Counted from the first letter of the stretch, positions 17,085-26,313 are shown. The stretch is 64,000 nt of DNA from Dyadobacter sp. CY343 (GCF_021390335.1 NZ_JAJUXK010000004.1:1116001-1180000); one strand, 5' to 3'. Made by a program: numbers and translations. The notes: generated from the letters alone by a model not told the origin.

Positions 17085-17837
17085 CTACTTAGCACTATTC
17101 GCTTTAATTTGTTCGCCTGTTTTTCCAAATCTTCTTTCCCTGTTCTGATAGGAGAGAATCGCCTCATATAAATGCTCCCGACGGAAATCAGGCCAAAAAA
17201 GATCTTCATAAAAATACAACTCAGAGTACGCCAGTTGCCACAAAAGGAAATTGCTGATCCGATGATCACCGCCGGTGCGCAGCATCAGGTCCACTTCCGG
17301 TCTGTTGCCAGTAGCCAGTTTAGACGAAAGTAGCTCTTCGCTGATTTCACCGGGAGTCAAAACGCCGTTTCGAATATCCTCTGCGATTTTTCTGGTTGCC
17401 TGGGTAATGTCCCATTTGCCGCTGTATCCCAAAGCCAGGATCAGATTGAGGCCGGTATTGTCACGCGTGGCTTCAATTGCTTGTGCAAGCTGCCGCTGGC
17501 AACTTCTTGGCAGGCTTTCCGTATCTCCGATCGTGTCCAGTTTGACGTTATTCTTTTGCATGGTAGGAAGCTCGTTTCCGATAGACTGAACCAGCAATTC
17601 CATCAAAGCCCTGACTTCAAACTCAGGCCGGGCCCAGTTTTCGGTAGAGAATGCATAGAGTGTCAAACACGACACACCTAGTTCAGCACAACCTTCCGTC
17701 ACTTCCCTAACTGCCTTAATTGCATTGCGATGGCCAAAAACCCGGGCTGCGCCCTGGTTTTGAGCCCACCTTCCGTTACCGTCCATGATAACGGCGATGT
17801 GCTTCGGCAGATTGCCCGCATCAATGAGCTCCTTCAT
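17085..17837 (-). CDS. uppS: Undecaprenyl diphosphate synthase (isoprenyl transferase)
   Basis: This 250-residue cis-prenyltransferase extends farnesyl diphosphate to the C55 lipid carrier for cell-wall and polysaccharide synthesis. The catalytic aspartate is D19 in VIMDGNGRWA. LYAFSTENWARP and the C-terminal RTGGDHRISNFLLWQLAYSE bind the pyrophosphate and magnesium. It is the first gene of the envelope operon uppS-bamA-ompH-ompH, tying lipid-carrier supply to outer-membrane assembly. No clear TAnnTTTG promoter was found in front of it. Confidence 0.96.
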   Translation of the reverse strand: MKELIDAGNLPKHIAVIMDGNGRWAQNQGAARVFGHRNAIKAVREVTEGCAELGVSCLTLYAFSTENWARPEFEVRALMELLVQSIGNELPTMQKNNVKLDTIGDTESLPRSCQRQLAQAIEATRDNTGLNLILALGYSGKWDITQATRKIAEDIRNGVLTPGEISEELLSSKLATGNRPEVDLMLRTGGDHRISNFLLWQLAYSELYFYEDLFWPDFRREHLYEAILSYQNRERRFGKTGEQIKANSAK

Positions 17838-18157
17838 TACTCCTGACTCCCTTTAACCTTTTTAACAAAACAAATGAACAATATCAAAGGATCTTATCAA
17901 TTAGGGCGAAAAAATCAACCTCCTCGGCTTTTCAGGAATCACTTAATCAATTACCTGTACGCTGAGCAAGACGTTTTTGTGCCGAAATTCAGAAAAAAAT
18001 CTTATTTGATAATAAACTGCATTACAACAAACCTACTGGTGAACAGGAGATTACATTCTTAAAATTATATCGGGATTGTAAACAGGGGCGCAATTTAGGA
18101 ATAAGTATTGCCTCTACAAAATGAATAATTCTTAATCCCGGCGTGAAGACCAGCCAG
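17838..18157. other. Intergenic region with no recognisable feature
   Basis: About 320 bases of AT-rich DNA lie between the end of the LytTR gene and the start of uppS. I found no hairpin terminator, no TAnnTTTG box and no convincing small gene; the short frames here have unlikely protein sequences. Confidence 0.6.
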
Positions 18158-18940
18158 TTAATTATCAAGAAGATGACGTATAGTATCAGCATAAGTACTG
18201 CCGCTTGTAACCTGTGAAGCCTTGCGGTCACGCAGTACGATCACATACTTTCCATTGAAATGTTTCTGGATCTCCTTAATGTGATGGGAGTTGACAATAC
18301 CTCCCCTGCTGATACGCAGATAATGTTTAGGGAGCTTTTCTTCGAGCGAAGTTAAGGTGTAATTCAGCAGGTATTTTTGTCCGTCGAGGGTATTCAGGAA
18401 TACATATTTCTCCTCTGCTTCAAAATGCGTGATATCTGTCATCGGTATGAGCAGGATTTTGTCGCCTGATTTGACAGACAGTGAGAAAATCTCCTTTTTA
18501 GGTTTCATTTCTTCCAGCAAGCGCAGCAGGTTTTCCGAATAGGGATTTACAGTGCCTACACTGCTGGCGCCCGCATTAGCCAGATTCCGGATCTTCTCAA
18601 TTGTTTTCAGCAGCCGGTCATTTTCAACCGGTTTTAAGAGGTAATCGACGGAATTTTCTTCAAAAGCCCGGATCGCATATTGATCGTAAGCTGTCGAAAA
18701 AACCACCAGCGGCATTCTGGTAAGCTTTGAAAGCATTTCAAAACCATTCAGAAGGGGCATTTCAATATCCAGAAAAATGACGTCCGGGCAATGCTTATTA
18801 ATTTCGATCAGACCTTCCGCTCCGTTTTTTGCTTCGGAAACAATTGAAAAGACTTCCGAATGCTTTTCGAGCAATCTTCTCAACCGGCTCAATGCAAGTG
18901 GTTCGTCGTCTATTAATATCGTTTTAAGCGGGAACTGCAT
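18158..18940 (-). CDS. LytTR-family response regulator
   Basis: This 260-residue protein has a receiver domain (1-120) and a LytTR DNA-binding domain (about 150-258). Receiver residues are D11/D12, phospho-acceptor D58 in IFLDIEMP, T83 and K103 in YLLKP. The LytTR part contains EEKYVFLNT and HYLRISRGGIVNSHHIKEI, a typical ending. The gene overlaps the kinase gene by 17 bases, so the two form a two-component pair. Such regulators often control their own operon or neighbouring envelope genes; the target sites are not visible. Confidence 0.95.
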   Translation of the reverse strand: MQFPLKTILIDDEPLALSRLRRLLEKHSEVFSIVSEAKNGAEGLIEINKHCPDVIFLDIEMPLLNGFEMLSKLTRMPLVVFSTAYDQYAIRAFEENSVDYLLKPVENDRLLKTIEKIRNLANAGASSVGTVNPYSENLLRLLEEMKPKKEIFSLSVKSGDKILLIPMTDITHFEAEEKYVFLNTLDGQKYLLNYTLTSLEEKLPKHYLRISRGGIVNSHHIKEIQKHFNGKYVIVLRDRKASQVTSGSTYADTIRHLLDN

Positions 18941-20372
18941 AACTGAAATTTTGATGTTGACCTATTACTGATTTCTGGATCGCAATGTTGACGGTTTTCC
19001 TGGGTTCATTGTGTAGTTCCAGTCTGGCGTCATCGCCGTAAAGCAGCTTTAACTTATCCTGAATACTCCTGATCCCGTAGCCGGCACCCATCGTTTCGGG
19101 AAACGCCGGACCATTGTCGTGCACACAAAGGTGCAGCCAGGAATCTTCCTCGTAAATCCTTACCACAATATTCCCTTCCTCGGCCATGCGCGAAATACCA
19201 TGTTTGATCGCGTTTTCGACAATTGGCTGCAAGATAAATTTTGGCACCTGCAATTGTCGCAAACCATCGTCCATTACTTCAACACTAAACCTCAATCTGT
19301 CTCCAAACCGCACTTTCTCAACCTGCAAGTACGTTTCCACCATTTCCAGCTCATTCTCAATAGTATCGAAATAATCGTTCGTTTTCCGGCCGGTCGTGTA
19401 TCTGAATAATTTCGAAAGCAGTAACGTCATTTCCTCTGCTTTGTCTGGATCCTCGTGTACGAGGCTGGCAATGCTATTCAGGGAGTTATACAGAAAATGG
19501 GGATTAATGCGCGCCTGCAATGCGTCGAGCTCTGCCCTCGTTTTTAGTTTTTCAAGATTCAGTAACTGGTATTCCTGGTCTGATATCTTGCGTGAAAGCT
19601 GCTGGCCTTCCCTTCTCAGATAATAAAATGCATTGGCCACCAAAATCGGCCCCCACATATACCAGTACCAGGGCGCATTTTGTGCAGCTTCTTCCGGGTA
19701 CCGGCTACCGTATTCCAGCAGGATATCAGTGCCGAAATACGAAAAGAAAAGGATCCCAAAAAGGTTGTTTGCGATGACAATCGCGATGGTCAGGATCAGA
19801 TGTTTCAGCCAAAGCTTTTTAAGAAAAACATCCATCATCTGAACCAGCCCCTGCGTGAGCAGGATCGTCAAAATGCCCGAAAGAACGCCATTCAATACCA
19901 GAAACTGATACAAACTGACTCTGATCGGTTCATTGGTATAAAAAATCTCGGCAGTAAAATAAACGATCGCATTCACGCCGTACAGCAGCAGCGCGCCGAG
20001 CAGAACCGCTACCAGCGTCCCGATCCAGCCCTGATTTTGCACTATACCGATCAAACTCACATCCTGCCAGCGAAATGACCGTTCATTGGAAGTATAACTA
20101 AAATTGGCGCCTTCCACTTTCGCGCCCGTCAGGTCCACATCCGAGAGACTGCTGAAACTAAGGTCTGCATTCGTCAGGTCAGAATTCCGAAAAGTTGTCC
20201 GGTCGAGCGACGAAAAACGCAGTCTCGCATTCCGCAGATTGGCACCGTCGAAGTTTGTATCCTTTAAGCTGGAAAAGCTGAAATCGGCGTTTTCCAGGTT
20301 CATATTACTAAAATCCCTCCCGTCGAGCGAGGAAGCCTGCATTTGTAATGGTTTCACTTCACGGTCATTCAT
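18924..20372 (-). CDS. LytS-type sensor histidine kinase with N-terminal pentapeptide repeats
   Basis: This 482-residue protein has an unusual order. About 13 pentapeptide repeats at 25-93 (units such as ADFSF, ANLRN, ADLSF and ANFSY, with Leu/Phe at the centre) are followed by about four membrane helices (116-141, 153-175, 188-211 and 235-252). The His_kinase domain has the phospho-acceptor H292 in INPHFLYNSL, and a C-terminal ATPase domain carries QPIVENAIKHGI and a DNGPAF-type glycine-rich box. The repeat domain should form a right-handed beta-helix on the cytoplasmic side and might sense or bind a partner. The regulator follows with a 17-base overlap, and a TonB receptor and exported protein lie upstream. 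Confidence 0.93.
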   Translation of the reverse strand: MNDREVKPLQMQASSLDGRDFSNMNLENADFSFSSLKDTNFDGANLRNARLRFSSLDRTTFRNSDLTNADLSFSSLSDVDLTGAKVEGANFSYTSNERSFRWQDVSLIGIVQNQGWIGTLVAVLLGALLLYGVNAIVYFTAEIFYTNEPIRVSLYQFLVLNGVLSGILTILLTQGLVQMMDVFLKKLWLKHLILTIAIVIANNLFGILFFSYFGTDILLEYGSRYPEEAAQNAPWYWYMWGPILVANAFYYLRREGQQLSRKISDQEYQLLNLEKLKTRAELDALQARINPHFLYNSLNSIASLVHEDPDKAEEMTLLLSKLFRYTTGRKTNDYFDTIENELEMVETYLQVEKVRFGDRLRFSVEVMDDGLRQLQVPKFILQPIVENAIKHGISRMAEEGNIVVRIYEEDSWLHLCVHDNGPAFPETMGAGYGIRSIQDKLKLLYGDDARLELHNEPRKTVNIAIQKSVIGQHQNFSYAVPA

Positions 20373-20387
20373 CTTGCGTCAGTCAGC

Positions 20388-21044
20388 TCAGTTAGTTTGT
20401 GAAAGCATCCAGTCGGTTTCCATTTTGCCCCAGTCAGGGTGAATACCGGATTCGGGTTTGAAAGTCTCAAATTTTTGTTTTGCTTTTTCAAGAAAAGGTT
20501 TGGCTGCCTTTTTCCCGCCGCCAAACTCCTCGGGCGTAAAGAATGCGCTGCTTCCTTCCAGGTAATATATCCTCGGGTTGTCTGCATTCAATGCTTTCGC
20601 TGCCGCCAGATGCTCAGCAAACCTGGCACCATCGTTTTCCCAGCGGTTCATCGGATCGGCTGCCAGGTGGATTTGCGCCTGATAAGCCCTCAACACCAGC
20701 AATTCGTCATTCGGCTTTCCCAAAATACCCTCCGCATCTTTCAATAAGACATTTGCTTTATCGAGATACTGATCTTTTTCAGTCAGGGTAGCTCCCGCAA
20801 AACCGAGCATTACATTGCAAAAAGCCGCATGATATTTTGGAAGCCACTCTTTTGGTTCAGCAGCCGCTATTCTTTCAAACTTATTGGAAATATCAACAAG
20901 CGCTTTCACATCAGGTTTCGCCCGGTCCAGGTTATTGAAAGCCTGGATATTCTCGGTCATCGCCGCAGTATACTTTTCATTTTGCGCAAAAAGCATGCAA
21001 ACTGAGCAGCTGAATGCGATTACGGTCGTCAATAGTCTTTTCAT
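20388..21044 (-). CDS. Exported helical-repeat (TPR-like) protein
   Basis: This 218-residue protein is started at the ATG at 21044 (MKRLLTTVIAFSCSVCMLFAQ), which gives a clean signal peptide; the frame is open to an ATG at 21086. The mature protein is almost entirely helical, with a repeat-like pattern (PKEWLPKYHAAFCNVMLG, then DELLVLRAYQAQIHLAADP, then NPRIYYLEGSSAF) reminiscent of TPR pairs. It lies between the TonB receptor (31 bases) and the kinase (15 bases), so it is probably the periplasmic component of that system. No catalytic motif is seen. Confidence 0.82.
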   Translation of the reverse strand: MKRLLTTVIAFSCSVCMLFAQNEKYTAAMTENIQAFNNLDRAKPDVKALVDISNKFERIAAAEPKEWLPKYHAAFCNVMLGFAGATLTEKDQYLDKANVLLKDAEGILGKPNDELLVLRAYQAQIHLAADPMNRWENDGARFAEHLAAAKALNADNPRIYYLEGSSAFFTPEEFGGGKKAAKPFLEKAKQKFETFKPESGIHPDWGKMETDWMLSQTN

Positions 21045-21075
21045 ACTTTTTAAATTGAGTTTATAGAAATACTTT

Positions 21076-23235
21076 TTAAAAATCATCTTTGTCCACTTTG
21101 GCCTTTTTCGAAAGCATGATCTGCATTCCTACAAAAAAGCTCCGGTAACTCTGCGGTCCGACTGCATATCTCGTTTTACCGTCGGGTGTGTATCGATACG
21201 TGAATATGTTTTTGGTATTCAATACATTATCAACAGTCGCGTAGAATATCACCAGGTTACCTTTAATGCTTTGCAGCTTACTGGCCTGAATGCTCACATT
21301 GTGGACAGCCGGTGTTTTGTCGCCAAGGAATATTTCGCTGTTGGGATTATAATAGGGGCGGCCGCTTGTGAATGCATAAGTAGCGCTCAGGTTCGTTTTG
21401 ATTTTTTCAAACCACTTTTTGGTGATCAGGCTGATATTGTGATTGGAGATAAATGTCGGGGTCGCTGCCTGTTCAAATTGCTGGAACAGCCGCTCGGAAT
21501 CTACAAAGCTGTAAGTAATCCAGTAATCGAAGTTTTTAACCGATTTCTGATCGCGCCAGAAAAAGTCGAAACCTCTTGCATAACCTTTCCCTCCATTATT
21601 GGTCGCGCCCCAGGGAAAACGGTAGGGATCGGCATCGAAACGCTGGCCGGTAAACTCCCGCACAAGCTGTGCGTAGTTCTTATAAAACGTCTCAACCCGA
21701 AAGGTCCGCTGGTTTTTAATGATCTGAAAGTTCAGAATCAGGTGGTCGGCGCGCTCGTAAGCCAGTGATTTGTTGGTGTATAAATATCGGTAATCGGGGT
21801 TTTGGTAAAATTGCCCGGCCGCAAGTGAGACCTGACTGTACTTTCCTGTTTTATATGCAAAAGAAAGCCGGGGCGCCAGATTAAACCTCCCAATCACCGA
21901 ACTATATTCGCTCCGTATTCCAATGCGGCCAGCCAGTTGCCTCGTCACATATATTTCAGATTCGATAAATGCAGCTCCATATCTGTCTTTTAAACTGAAT
22001 AATTCACCATCTACTCCATTTTTGAGATGAATAGCATGCGCCTCCGCGCCAAAGAGTAAAGTATTGTTGCCGGAAAATAACCGACTCAAAACCAGTCTGG
22101 CCTGCATGCGCTCGTCGAAACGATCAAAATTTACACCATCAAAACGCATATCGTCTTTATTCCGGCTATAAGAAAAACCAGAATTCAGCGTCCACAATCC
22201 GTCTTTCCACGAATCGGTATAAGTGCTCGTTGCGAACGCGTTCCGGTTTTTAAGATTAAGGTTCACGCTGCCCGATTCGCTGGAAGGATCTTTGGAATTC
22301 ATGCTCAAATGACTGTCAGAATACATTCCGTACACTTTCAATACTCCATTTTTGGTAGGCTTCAAGCGATAGGTAAGAGAAGAACCTTTAAACTCAGGCT
22401 CGTGCAGCCAGTCTACATTTTGTTTGACCAACTTAAAAAGCGGCCGAAGATTTCCGTAGTAAGCCACCGCCGAAACGGACTGATTTTTAGTAGCATGATC
22501 GTAATTCAACCCCGCATTCGCCAGGTTAAGACTGATACCCAGACCATTGTTACTGGCTTTGTCGGTAGTATTGAGCAGCAAGACGGAAGAAAGCGCCTGC
22601 CCATATTGCGCGGAATAGCCGCCCGTACTGAACGAAGTCCCTTTGAACATAAAAGGGTTAAACCTACCCCGCTGCTGCACGTCCGGTAGCGAGCTGAAAA
22701 ACGGGTTCTGGACGATCATTCCGTCGATAACGATCTTCGTTTCCTGTCCCGACCCGCCTCTTACAAAAAGCCCCTCCTGCTCCCCTACCCTTTGCGCGCC
22801 GGGCAAAAACTGCATAGCGCCGGTAATATCGGCGGCGGCTCCTGCGGTGGTAACAATGTCCAGCGGTTTCAGCATCGCCATTCTCTTTTCGTCCGAAGCC
22901 TCGAATGCGCCGGCTGTAATAACCACCGTATTCAACTCGTTGGCCAGCTCAGTTAGTTTGATTTGAAGGTCAGCAGCGTTTGATGTAAGTTTTATTTTTT
23001 TCTCAAAAAGCTCAAACCCGACATAAGTAGCGGCAAGCGTGGCGGTATCCTTTTCGGAAGTTGTAAAACTGAATGCGCCGCCGGCATCTGTGGTGGTACC
23101 ATCATAAGTACCTTTCAAAAAGACGTTGGCACCTGGCAGCCCGGCGCCTTTATGATCGGTAACCCTGCCTTTGACCACATGCTGCGCCTGCGCAAAAGTG
23201 GAGATACACAAAAGTGAAAAGTAAAAAAGCTTCAT
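21076..23235 (-). CDS. TonB-dependent receptor of the kinase operon
   Basis: This 719-residue outer-membrane receptor has a signal peptide, a CarboxypepD_reg-like domain (about 20-100, with KGRVTDHKGAGLPGANVFLKG), a plug domain (SDEKRMAMLKPLDIVTT, then EGLFVRGGSGQETKIVIDG) and a beta-barrel. It ends with a basic FVGMQIMLSKKAKVDKDDF instead of the usual aromatic end residue. There is no STN domain, so it probably does not signal through FecR. It heads an operon with an exported repeat protein and a LytS/LytTR pair. The ligand is unknown. Confidence 0.92.
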   Translation of the reverse strand: MKLFYFSLLCISTFAQAQHVVKGRVTDHKGAGLPGANVFLKGTYDGTTTDAGGAFSFTTSEKDTATLAATYVGFELFEKKIKLTSNAADLQIKLTELANELNTVVITAGAFEASDEKRMAMLKPLDIVTTAGAAADITGAMQFLPGAQRVGEQEGLFVRGGSGQETKIVIDGMIVQNPFFSSLPDVQQRGRFNPFMFKGTSFSTGGYSAQYGQALSSVLLLNTTDKASNNGLGISLNLANAGLNYDHATKNQSVSAVAYYGNLRPLFKLVKQNVDWLHEPEFKGSSLTYRLKPTKNGVLKVYGMYSDSHLSMNSKDPSSESGSVNLNLKNRNAFATSTYTDSWKDGLWTLNSGFSYSRNKDDMRFDGVNFDRFDERMQARLVLSRLFSGNNTLLFGAEAHAIHLKNGVDGELFSLKDRYGAAFIESEIYVTRQLAGRIGIRSEYSSVIGRFNLAPRLSFAYKTGKYSQVSLAAGQFYQNPDYRYLYTNKSLAYERADHLILNFQIIKNQRTFRVETFYKNYAQLVREFTGQRFDADPYRFPWGATNNGGKGYARGFDFFWRDQKSVKNFDYWITYSFVDSERLFQQFEQAATPTFISNHNISLITKKWFEKIKTNLSATYAFTSGRPYYNPNSEIFLGDKTPAVHNVSIQASKLQSIKGNLVIFYATVDNVLNTKNIFTYRYTPDGKTRYAVGPQSYRSFFVGMQIMLSKKAKVDKDDF

Positions 23236-23259
23236 GGCTGACAGATCGTGTTATTGACA

Positions 23260-23267
23260 CAAATCTA
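23260..23267 (-). promoter_or_regulatory. Possible -7 box (TAGATTTG) for the receptor-kinase operon
   Basis: It matches TAnnTTTG on the minus strand 25 bases before the ATG of the TonB receptor. No good -33 TTG is present at the expected distance. Confidence 0.4.
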
Positions 23268-23358
23268 TCTTCCATGAAGCCTTTCAGTAATCGATTTCCG
23301 ACGAACCACCGTTTTCAGCCGGATGAATACGTCAGAGATCGTAGTAAATGAGAAGTGC

Positions 23359-23994
23359 TTACAGCTCTTCCAGCATAATATTCTTCCAGCGAACTTTAAT
23401 GCCGCCGCCGTCGTGGATCTGCAATGCGATCGAACCGTTTGCCGCACCGATCTTCGCGTCGTCGAAATCGACCATTGCATTACCGTTCAGCCAGGTTTGT
23501 ACTTTGTCGCCTACTGCCTTAATGCGCAAAGTGTTCCATTCGCCCATTTTCAGAAATCCTTCTTTTTCCTCCGGGATCTGAACAAGCCAGTTGCGGCCGT
23601 ATGATTCGTAGATACCGCCTGTATCGTGGTTTGGCGGAGCAACTTCAACCTGCCAGCCGGATACTTTGGTACCATCAACGGTCGAGCGGAAAAATACGCC
23701 GCTGTTGCCGTTTGCCTCCTGCTTGAATTGCAGGGACAGATCGAAATTCTTGTAAAACTTGTCGGTGGTCAGGTAACCATATTGCTTGTCGGGGCCGCTT
23801 TCGCAGATCAGCTCTCCTTTTTCAACGTACCATTTCTCTGTACCATTGATTTTCCAGCCGCTTAAATCTTTTCCATTAAATAGCTTAACAGGCTTTTTTA
23901 CCTGCGGGTCACCGTTTTCACGGGTCGCCAGAAACGCGGAATTCACGAACAGAATGGCGCAGCAAATGAGAAGCAGTTGTCTTGTTTTTAACAT
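23359..23994 (-). CDS. DUF1080 (3-keto-disaccharide hydrolase fold) exported protein
   Basis: This 211-residue protein has a signal peptide followed by a single DUF1080/LamG-like beta-sandwich domain. Typical signatures are KLFNGKDLSGWK, FRSTVDGTKVSGWQVEV, EWNTLRIKAVGDKVQTWLNG and IALQIHDGGGIKVRWKN. Members are concanavalin-like and some hydrolyse 3-keto-glycosides. The gene stands alone between the TonB operon and a fasciclin gene on the other strand. The substrate is unknown. Confidence 0.9.
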   Translation of the reverse strand: MLKTRQLLLICCAILFVNSAFLATRENGDPQVKKPVKLFNGKDLSGWKINGTEKWYVEKGELICESGPDKQYGYLTTDKFYKNFDLSLQFKQEANGNSGVFFRSTVDGTKVSGWQVEVAPPNHDTGGIYESYGRNWLVQIPEEKEGFLKMGEWNTLRIKAVGDKVQTWLNGNAMVDFDDAKIGAANGSIALQIHDGGGIKVRWKNIMLEEL

Positions 23995-24088
23995 TTTGGT
24001 TTGGGGATTAGGATTAAAAAATTGGCGGCAAAATGCAGTTAAAATACATTTTCCATTAGTTTTACAAAAAATAACTATTTGGAAAGCT

Positions 24089-24592
24089 ATGAAAAAAAAC
24101 CGTTTTGTAGGGCGTTGGGCGACATTTTTTTTGATTGCGACTCTATTTTCCGCAACCGTAATATCATGTAAAGAGAATAGTGAAGATCGGGTTAAACCTA
24201 AAACAATAGCTGACGTAATTCTTGAAAACGGTCAGTTCAGTATATTGAAAGATATTATGGTACGCGCGAGAATGACCGATGCGCTGCGAACTGACAACAT
24301 TACCCTGTTCGCTCCTGACAACAATGCTTTCGGCAGAGCGAATATTTTCAGTTCTTCCGTGATCCCCGACGATTCAGTGAAGTATTTCCTTCAAAACCAT
24401 ATTATCAAAAACAGAACAGAAGCCGCTGAACTAAAACTTGGAAACCATCCTGCGCTCAACAAGGCAAATCTTGTCGTTACAAAAACAGACAGCATTGTAG
24501 CAGTGAATAAATCGGATGTAGTGATCCCAAATGTAAATGCGGACAATGGCGTGATCCACGTGATCGACAGTGTGCTGGTTATCATCAAATAA
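24089..24592 (+). CDS. Fasciclin-domain lipoprotein
   Basis: This 167-residue protein has a lipoprotein signal whose lipobox ends in VISC (C27). One fasciclin (FAS1) domain follows, with motifs RTDNITLFAPDNNAF and the C-terminal NADNGVIHVIDSVLVI. FAS1 proteins mediate adhesion or protein contacts on the cell surface. The frame is open upstream to 23786, but that overlaps the start of the divergent DUF1080 gene. The ATG at 24089 gives a normal lipoprotein signal and is preferred. Confidence 0.9.
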   Translation: MKKNRFVGRWATFFLIATLFSATVISCKENSEDRVKPKTIADVILENGQFSILKDIMVRARMTDALRTDNITLFAPDNNAFGRANIFSSSVIPDDSVKYFLQNHIIKNRTEAAELKLGNHPALNKANLVVTKTDSIVAVNKSDVVIPNVNADNGVIHVIDSVLVIIK

Positions 24593-24606
24593 TTGGCAGT
24601 ATGTGC

Positions 24607-24646
24607 ACAAAAAAGCCCGGCAAACTAATTTGCCGGGCTTTTTTGT
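24607..24646. terminator. Strong bidirectional terminator
   Basis: A perfect 18-bp stem, including the core AAGCCCGGCAAA, has a CTAA loop and A and T runs at the base. It lies between the convergent fasciclin and ndk genes. Confidence 0.95.
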
Positions 24647-24658
24647 GGTCTTATGTTT

Positions 24659-25078
24659 TTAATACTGCTCGGTTTGGGCAAAGAAGAAATTTCCTTCGAT
24701 CCCTGCATTCTCGTCAGAATCTGAACCGTGGATCGCATTCGCTTCCACTGATTTGGCGAACAGTTTCCTGATCGTACCCTCATCTGCATTAGCCGGGTTG
24801 GTAGCGCCGATCAAAGTACGGAAATCTGCTACGGCATTTTCCTTTTCAAGGATCATCGGAACGATAGCGCCTGACGACATGTAGTTGCAGAGATCATTAT
24901 AAAACGGACGTTCTGCGTGTACCGCATAAAACTCGCCCGCGCGCGCTGCGGTAAGATGTGTTTTTTTCAAGGCTACAATACGAAATCCCGCCTCCTCAAT
25001 CATTTTGATAATTGCTCCCGAGTGACCGTCCTTTACGGCATCCGGCTTAATCATTGTGAATGTTCTATTCGTTGGCAT
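24659..25078 (-). CDS. ndk: Nucleoside diphosphate kinase
   Basis: This 139-residue enzyme transfers the gamma phosphate of ATP to nucleoside diphosphates through a phosphohistidine. The active H117 is in NAIHGSDS, with the family start FTMIKPDAV and the RPFYNDL and [13 protein letters not shown] motifs. Length and order are typical. It is a monocistronic gene with a strong terminator. Confidence 0.98.
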   Translation of the reverse strand: MPTNRTFTMIKPDAVKDGHSGAIIKMIEEAGFRIVALKKTHLTAARAGEFYAVHAERPFYNDLCNYMSSGAIVPMILEKENAVADFRTLIGATNPANADEGTIRKLFAKSVEANAIHGSDSDENAGIEGNFFFAQTEQY

Positions 25079-25103
25079 ACTTAAAGGCTAAATTAATTTC
25101 GTG

Positions 25104-25111
25104 CAAAACTA
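25104..25111 (-). promoter_or_regulatory. Possible -7 box (TAGTTTTG) of ndk
   Basis: It matches TAnnTTTG on the minus strand 26 bases before the ndk ATG. No -33 TTG is seen at the right distance. Confidence 0.4.
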
Positions 25112-25224
25112 CTGTTTTTCAATTTATATCCTTGATAGTTCGGCAACTATGCCTGCGAAAGGTTAAAACGCCAAGGATACTTCGCCTTTCGGAGGCAGGA
25201 TTAAGCAAATACCAACAGTTTTGT

Positions 25225-25232
25225 TAATTTTG
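25225..25232 (+). promoter_or_regulatory. Possible -7 box (TAATTTTG) of the DHH phosphoesterase gene
   Basis: It matches TAnnTTTG 46 bases before the GTG start at 25279. No -33 partner is recognised. Confidence 0.4.
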
Positions 25233-25278
25233 TGGGCTTGGAAGGCTCGTAGAATTCCTCTTTTCGAAACAAATACCT

Positions 25279-26313
25279 GTGAATCAAACCGTTAAAGAGT
25301 TAAGCTCTTTTTTATCTCTCCCCCAAAAAATCATCATTACGATGCACCGTGATCCCGACGCCGACGCTTTGGGATCTTCGCTCGGGTGGGCAAATTATTT
25401 GGTAAAAAAAGGCCACGATGTAACTGTAATCAGCCCGACTGACTATACGGCGAATCTCAAATGGATGATTGGCCCGGAAGGTGTACTTGTTTATGAAAAG
25501 GCCACAGATCAAGCCAAATGCAAGCAAAAAATTCAGGAAGCTACATTAATCTGCTGTCTGGATTTTTCTGCATTATCACGCCTAAAAGATCTTGGCAAAG
25601 TGGTCCAGGATGCGCCTGCCCCTAAATTAATGATCGACCACCATCTAGAACCGGAGCATTTCGCCAAATGGATGATCTGGGACACCAACGCTGCCGCGAC
25701 CGCTCAGCTGGTTTATGCATTGATCAAAGAGCTGGAAGCTGATGCGCCGGTTAGGCAGATCTTCGATATTCCTATGGCCGAATACCTCTACGCTGGTATT
25801 ATGACTGATACCGGCTCTTTCCGACATGGCAATGTGACGGCTGATGTTCACCTCGCAGTCGCTGATTTAATGCTCACTGGATTTGATTCAAGCCGGGTTC
25901 ACAGGCTGATTTACGACAATGCACCCCTTTCCAGGCTTCAATTCCTTGGGTATGTGCTTTCTCAAAAACTGGTGGTGAATGCAAAATACAGAACCGCATA
26001 TATGGTACTTACCGAGGCCGAGCTGCAAAAATTCAATTCGAGCACAGGCGAAACGGAAGGTATTGTCAACTACGGCTTGCAGGTTGAAAATGTAGTGATG
26101 TCGGCAATGTTCATCGAGCGGAAAGGTGAGATAAAAATCTCGTTCAGATCTGTCGGATCGTTTTCTGTAAGAGATCTGGCCAGTGCGCATTTCAATGGTG
26201 GCGGACATAAGAATGCGAGCGGAGGAAGATCAGAACAGTCAGTGAATGAAACGGTTGACTATTTTTTAAGCATTCTTCCCTTATACGAACAAGCTCTTTT
26301 AAGCGTTGACTAA
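25279..26313 (+). CDS. DHH-family phosphoesterase, NrnA-like oligoribonuclease/pAp phosphatase
   Basis: This 344-residue protein contains the DHH motif series: HRDPDADALGSS (residues 23-34), LDFSA, the DHH itself in MIDHHLEP, and TDTGSFRHGN. The C-terminal DHHA1 domain ends with the glycine-rich FNGGGHKNASGG. NrnA-type enzymes degrade short RNA oligomers and dephosphorylate pAp with manganese. The start is a GTG; the first ATG (at 25342) would cut into the first metal motif, so GTG (or an earlier alternative start) is required. Confidence 0.92.
   Translation: MNQTVKELSSFLSLPQKIIITMHRDPDADALGSSLGWANYLVKKGHDVTVISPTDYTANLKWMIGPEGVLVYEKATDQAKCKQKIQEATLICCLDFSALSRLKDLGKVVQDAPAPKLMIDHHLEPEHFAKWMIWDTNAAATAQLVYALIKELEADAPVRQIFDIPMAEYLYAGIMTDTGSFRHGNVTADVHLAVADLMLTGFDSSRVHRLIYDNAPLSRLQFLGYVLSQKLVVNAKYRTAYMVLTEAELQKFNSSTGETEGIVNYGLQVENVVMSAMFIERKGEIKISFRSVGSFSVRDLASAHFNGGGHKNASGGRSEQSVNETVDYFLSILPLYEQALLSVD

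Noticed and set aside
17874-18062. Plus-strand 62-codon frame between LytTR and uppS
   Set aside because: No recognisable motif, no promoter or terminator, and an AT-rich composition unlike the neighbours.
23786-24088. N-terminal extension of the fasciclin protein
   Set aside because: It overlaps the divergent DUF1080 gene and would bury the lipoprotein signal; the ATG at 24089 gives a normal signal.
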